From positions 1 to 5,247 of the forward strand of contig JABAAK010000002.1 in the NCBI GenBank assembly GCA_014238775.1: a stretch of 5,247 bases of DNA, given 5' to 3'. This document shows positions 4,416 to 5,247 of this stretch, piece after piece. The translations under genes and the position numbers were made by a program. A model generated the notes under the pieces. That model saw nothing but the letters and a program-made list of their open reading frames with translations, searched no databases and was not told the origin of the DNA. Position 1 is the stretch's first letter, and every line of letters begins with the position of its first letter. The stretch is from Candidatus Paceibacter sp. (GTDB lineage: Bacteria; Patescibacteriota; Minisyncoccia; Phycocordibacterales; JABAAK01).

Positions 4416-5247
4416 TTGTTTAATTTTTTCAATAAAAAAATAAAAAAAAGTATTTCTGGGACTGTTAAAATACCAGGATCCAAAAGTATAACAAACCGAG
4501 CACTTATAATTGCAAGTCTTTCGGATGGTAAAACTTTTTTAGAAAATGTTTTATTTTCAGAAGATACAAAAGTGATGATAAATTGTTTACGAAAATTGGG
4601 TGTAAAAATAAAAATAAAAAAGAAAGGGGTAGAAATTATAGGAGTTGGAGGTGTAATAAATAGTAACAAAAAAACTTTTTTTGTTAAGGAATCAGGCACA
4701 ACTGCAAGGTTTTTAACATCCTTATTGTGTTTGGGCGAAGGTGGTGAATATACAGTGTATGGGAAAAAAAGGATGTCTGAAAGGCCGATTCTTGGATTAA
4801 TAGATATATTAAATAAGTCAGGATCTGTTATTAAAAGTATTGATAAAAATATTGGTCTGCCTATAACTATAACTCCTGGAGGCTTTTCTGGTGGAAATAT
4901 AATAGTTGGTACAAGTGAATCCTCTCAATTTGTATCGTCATTACTATTGATTTCACCATATGCAAAAAAAGATGTATGTATAACATTAGAAGGTGAAAGG
5001 GTATCTATGCCATATATTGAAATGACGATTGATATTATGAAAAGTTTTGGAGTGAAGTGTGATTTTATAGGAAAAAAGAAAATTTTTGTTAAAGCGAATC
5101 AAAAATATAAAGCAAGGGAGTATAAAATAGAAAGTGATGCGTCATCCGCTTCATATTTTTTTGGTATTGCTGCTGTCTGTTTTGGCAAAATTTCAGTATC
5201 GTCATTTTTTAAAAAAAGTCACCAAGGTGATTTAAAGTTTTTAGATA
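4416..5247 (+). CDS. aroA: 3-phosphoshikimate 1-carboxyvinyltransferase (EPSP synthase), C-terminus outside the window
   Basis: The frame is open to the window end and gives 277 of the roughly 420-430 residues usual for AroA. The enzyme joins phosphoenolpyruvate to shikimate 3-phosphate, the sixth step of the shikimate pathway, and is the target of glyphosate. Visible motifs, numbered from the TTG start, are GTVKIPGSKSITNRAL (15-30, substrate-binding Lys23, Ser24, Arg28), ESGTTARFL (92-100), MSERP (120-124, Arg123), TSESSQFVSSLL (166-177, Ser169-Ser170-Gln171), SMPYIEMT (197-204) and ESDASSASYFF (239-249, Asp241 as catalytic-type Asp). No ATG lies between the in-frame TAG at 4398-4400 and the first conserved block. 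The TTG at 4416, seven bases after the gyrB stop, is the best start; ATA 4440 or ATT 4452 are rare alternatives. Expression probably depends on read-through from gyrB. Confidence 0.93.
   Translation, partial: MFNFFNKKIKKSISGTVKIPGSKSITNRALIIASLSDGKTFLENVLFSEDTKVMINCLRKLGVKIKIKKKGVEIIGVGGVINSNKKTFFVKESGTTARFLTSLLCLGEGGEYTVYGKKRMSERPILGLIDILNKSGSVIKSIDKNIGLPITITPGGFSGGNIIVGTSESSQFVSSLLLISPYAKKDVCITLEGERVSMPYIEMTIDIMKSFGVKCDFIGKKKIFVKANQKYKAREYKIESDASSASYFFGIAAVCFGKISVSSFFKKSHQGDLKFLD

Noticed and set aside
4343..4699. 118-residue minus-strand open frame over the gyrB/aroA junction
   Set aside because: It is antisense to the conserved gyrB C-terminus and to the AroA motifs PGSKS and ESGTTAR. 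It is low-complexity Phe/Ile-rich sequence with no domain.

Overview
The window looks like a piece of a small, AT-rich bacterial genome, most likely a member of the Candidate Phyla Radiation (Patescibacteria, Parcubacteria-like). This is inferred from gene style, not from a marker tree. The proteins are rich in Lys, Ile and Asn. Genes are tightly packed on one strand, no start codon has a recognisable Shine-Dalgarno sequence, and a type IV pilus module sits next to housekeeping genes. All seven complete or partial genes and the single tRNA lie on the + strand. Intergenic gaps are all under about 50 bases, so there is no long empty stretch to explain.

Region 1 (1-1287) is the end of a type IV pilus operon. 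It holds the last codons of a PilC/GspF-like inner-membrane platform protein, a type IV prepilin with a textbook class III signal peptide, and three bases later the prepilin peptidase PilD that should cleave and N-methylate it. Substrate and processing enzyme are therefore made together.

Region 2 (1288-2156) starts with a promoter-like TATAAT inside an 11-bp perfect inverted repeat, followed by tRNA-Asp(GTC). The start codon of a small membrane protein of unknown function lies only three bases after the tRNA 3' end. Its stop codon overlaps by one base the GTG start of a single-domain SpoU/TrmH-type RNA 2'-O-methyltransferase. tRNA, membrane protein and RNA methyltransferase are probably cotranscribed.

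Region 3 (2157-5247) holds a stand-alone KTSC-domain protein, a full-length DNA gyrase subunit B, and the first two thirds of aroA (EPSP synthase, shikimate pathway), which runs off the window. The KTSC gene and gyrB are each preceded by a near-identical extended -10 box (TGTTATACT and TGTTATAAT). These are placed so that transcripts would be leaderless or have a leader of about 11 bases. aroA begins 7 bases after gyrB without an ATG; a TTG is the best start.

I see no CRISPR array, insertion sequence, phage module or obvious novel defence system. The more interesting points are the leader-poor gene starts, the tRNA/mRNA junction, the hairpin overlapping the tRNA promoter, and the uncharacterised membrane protein paired with an RNA methyltransferase.
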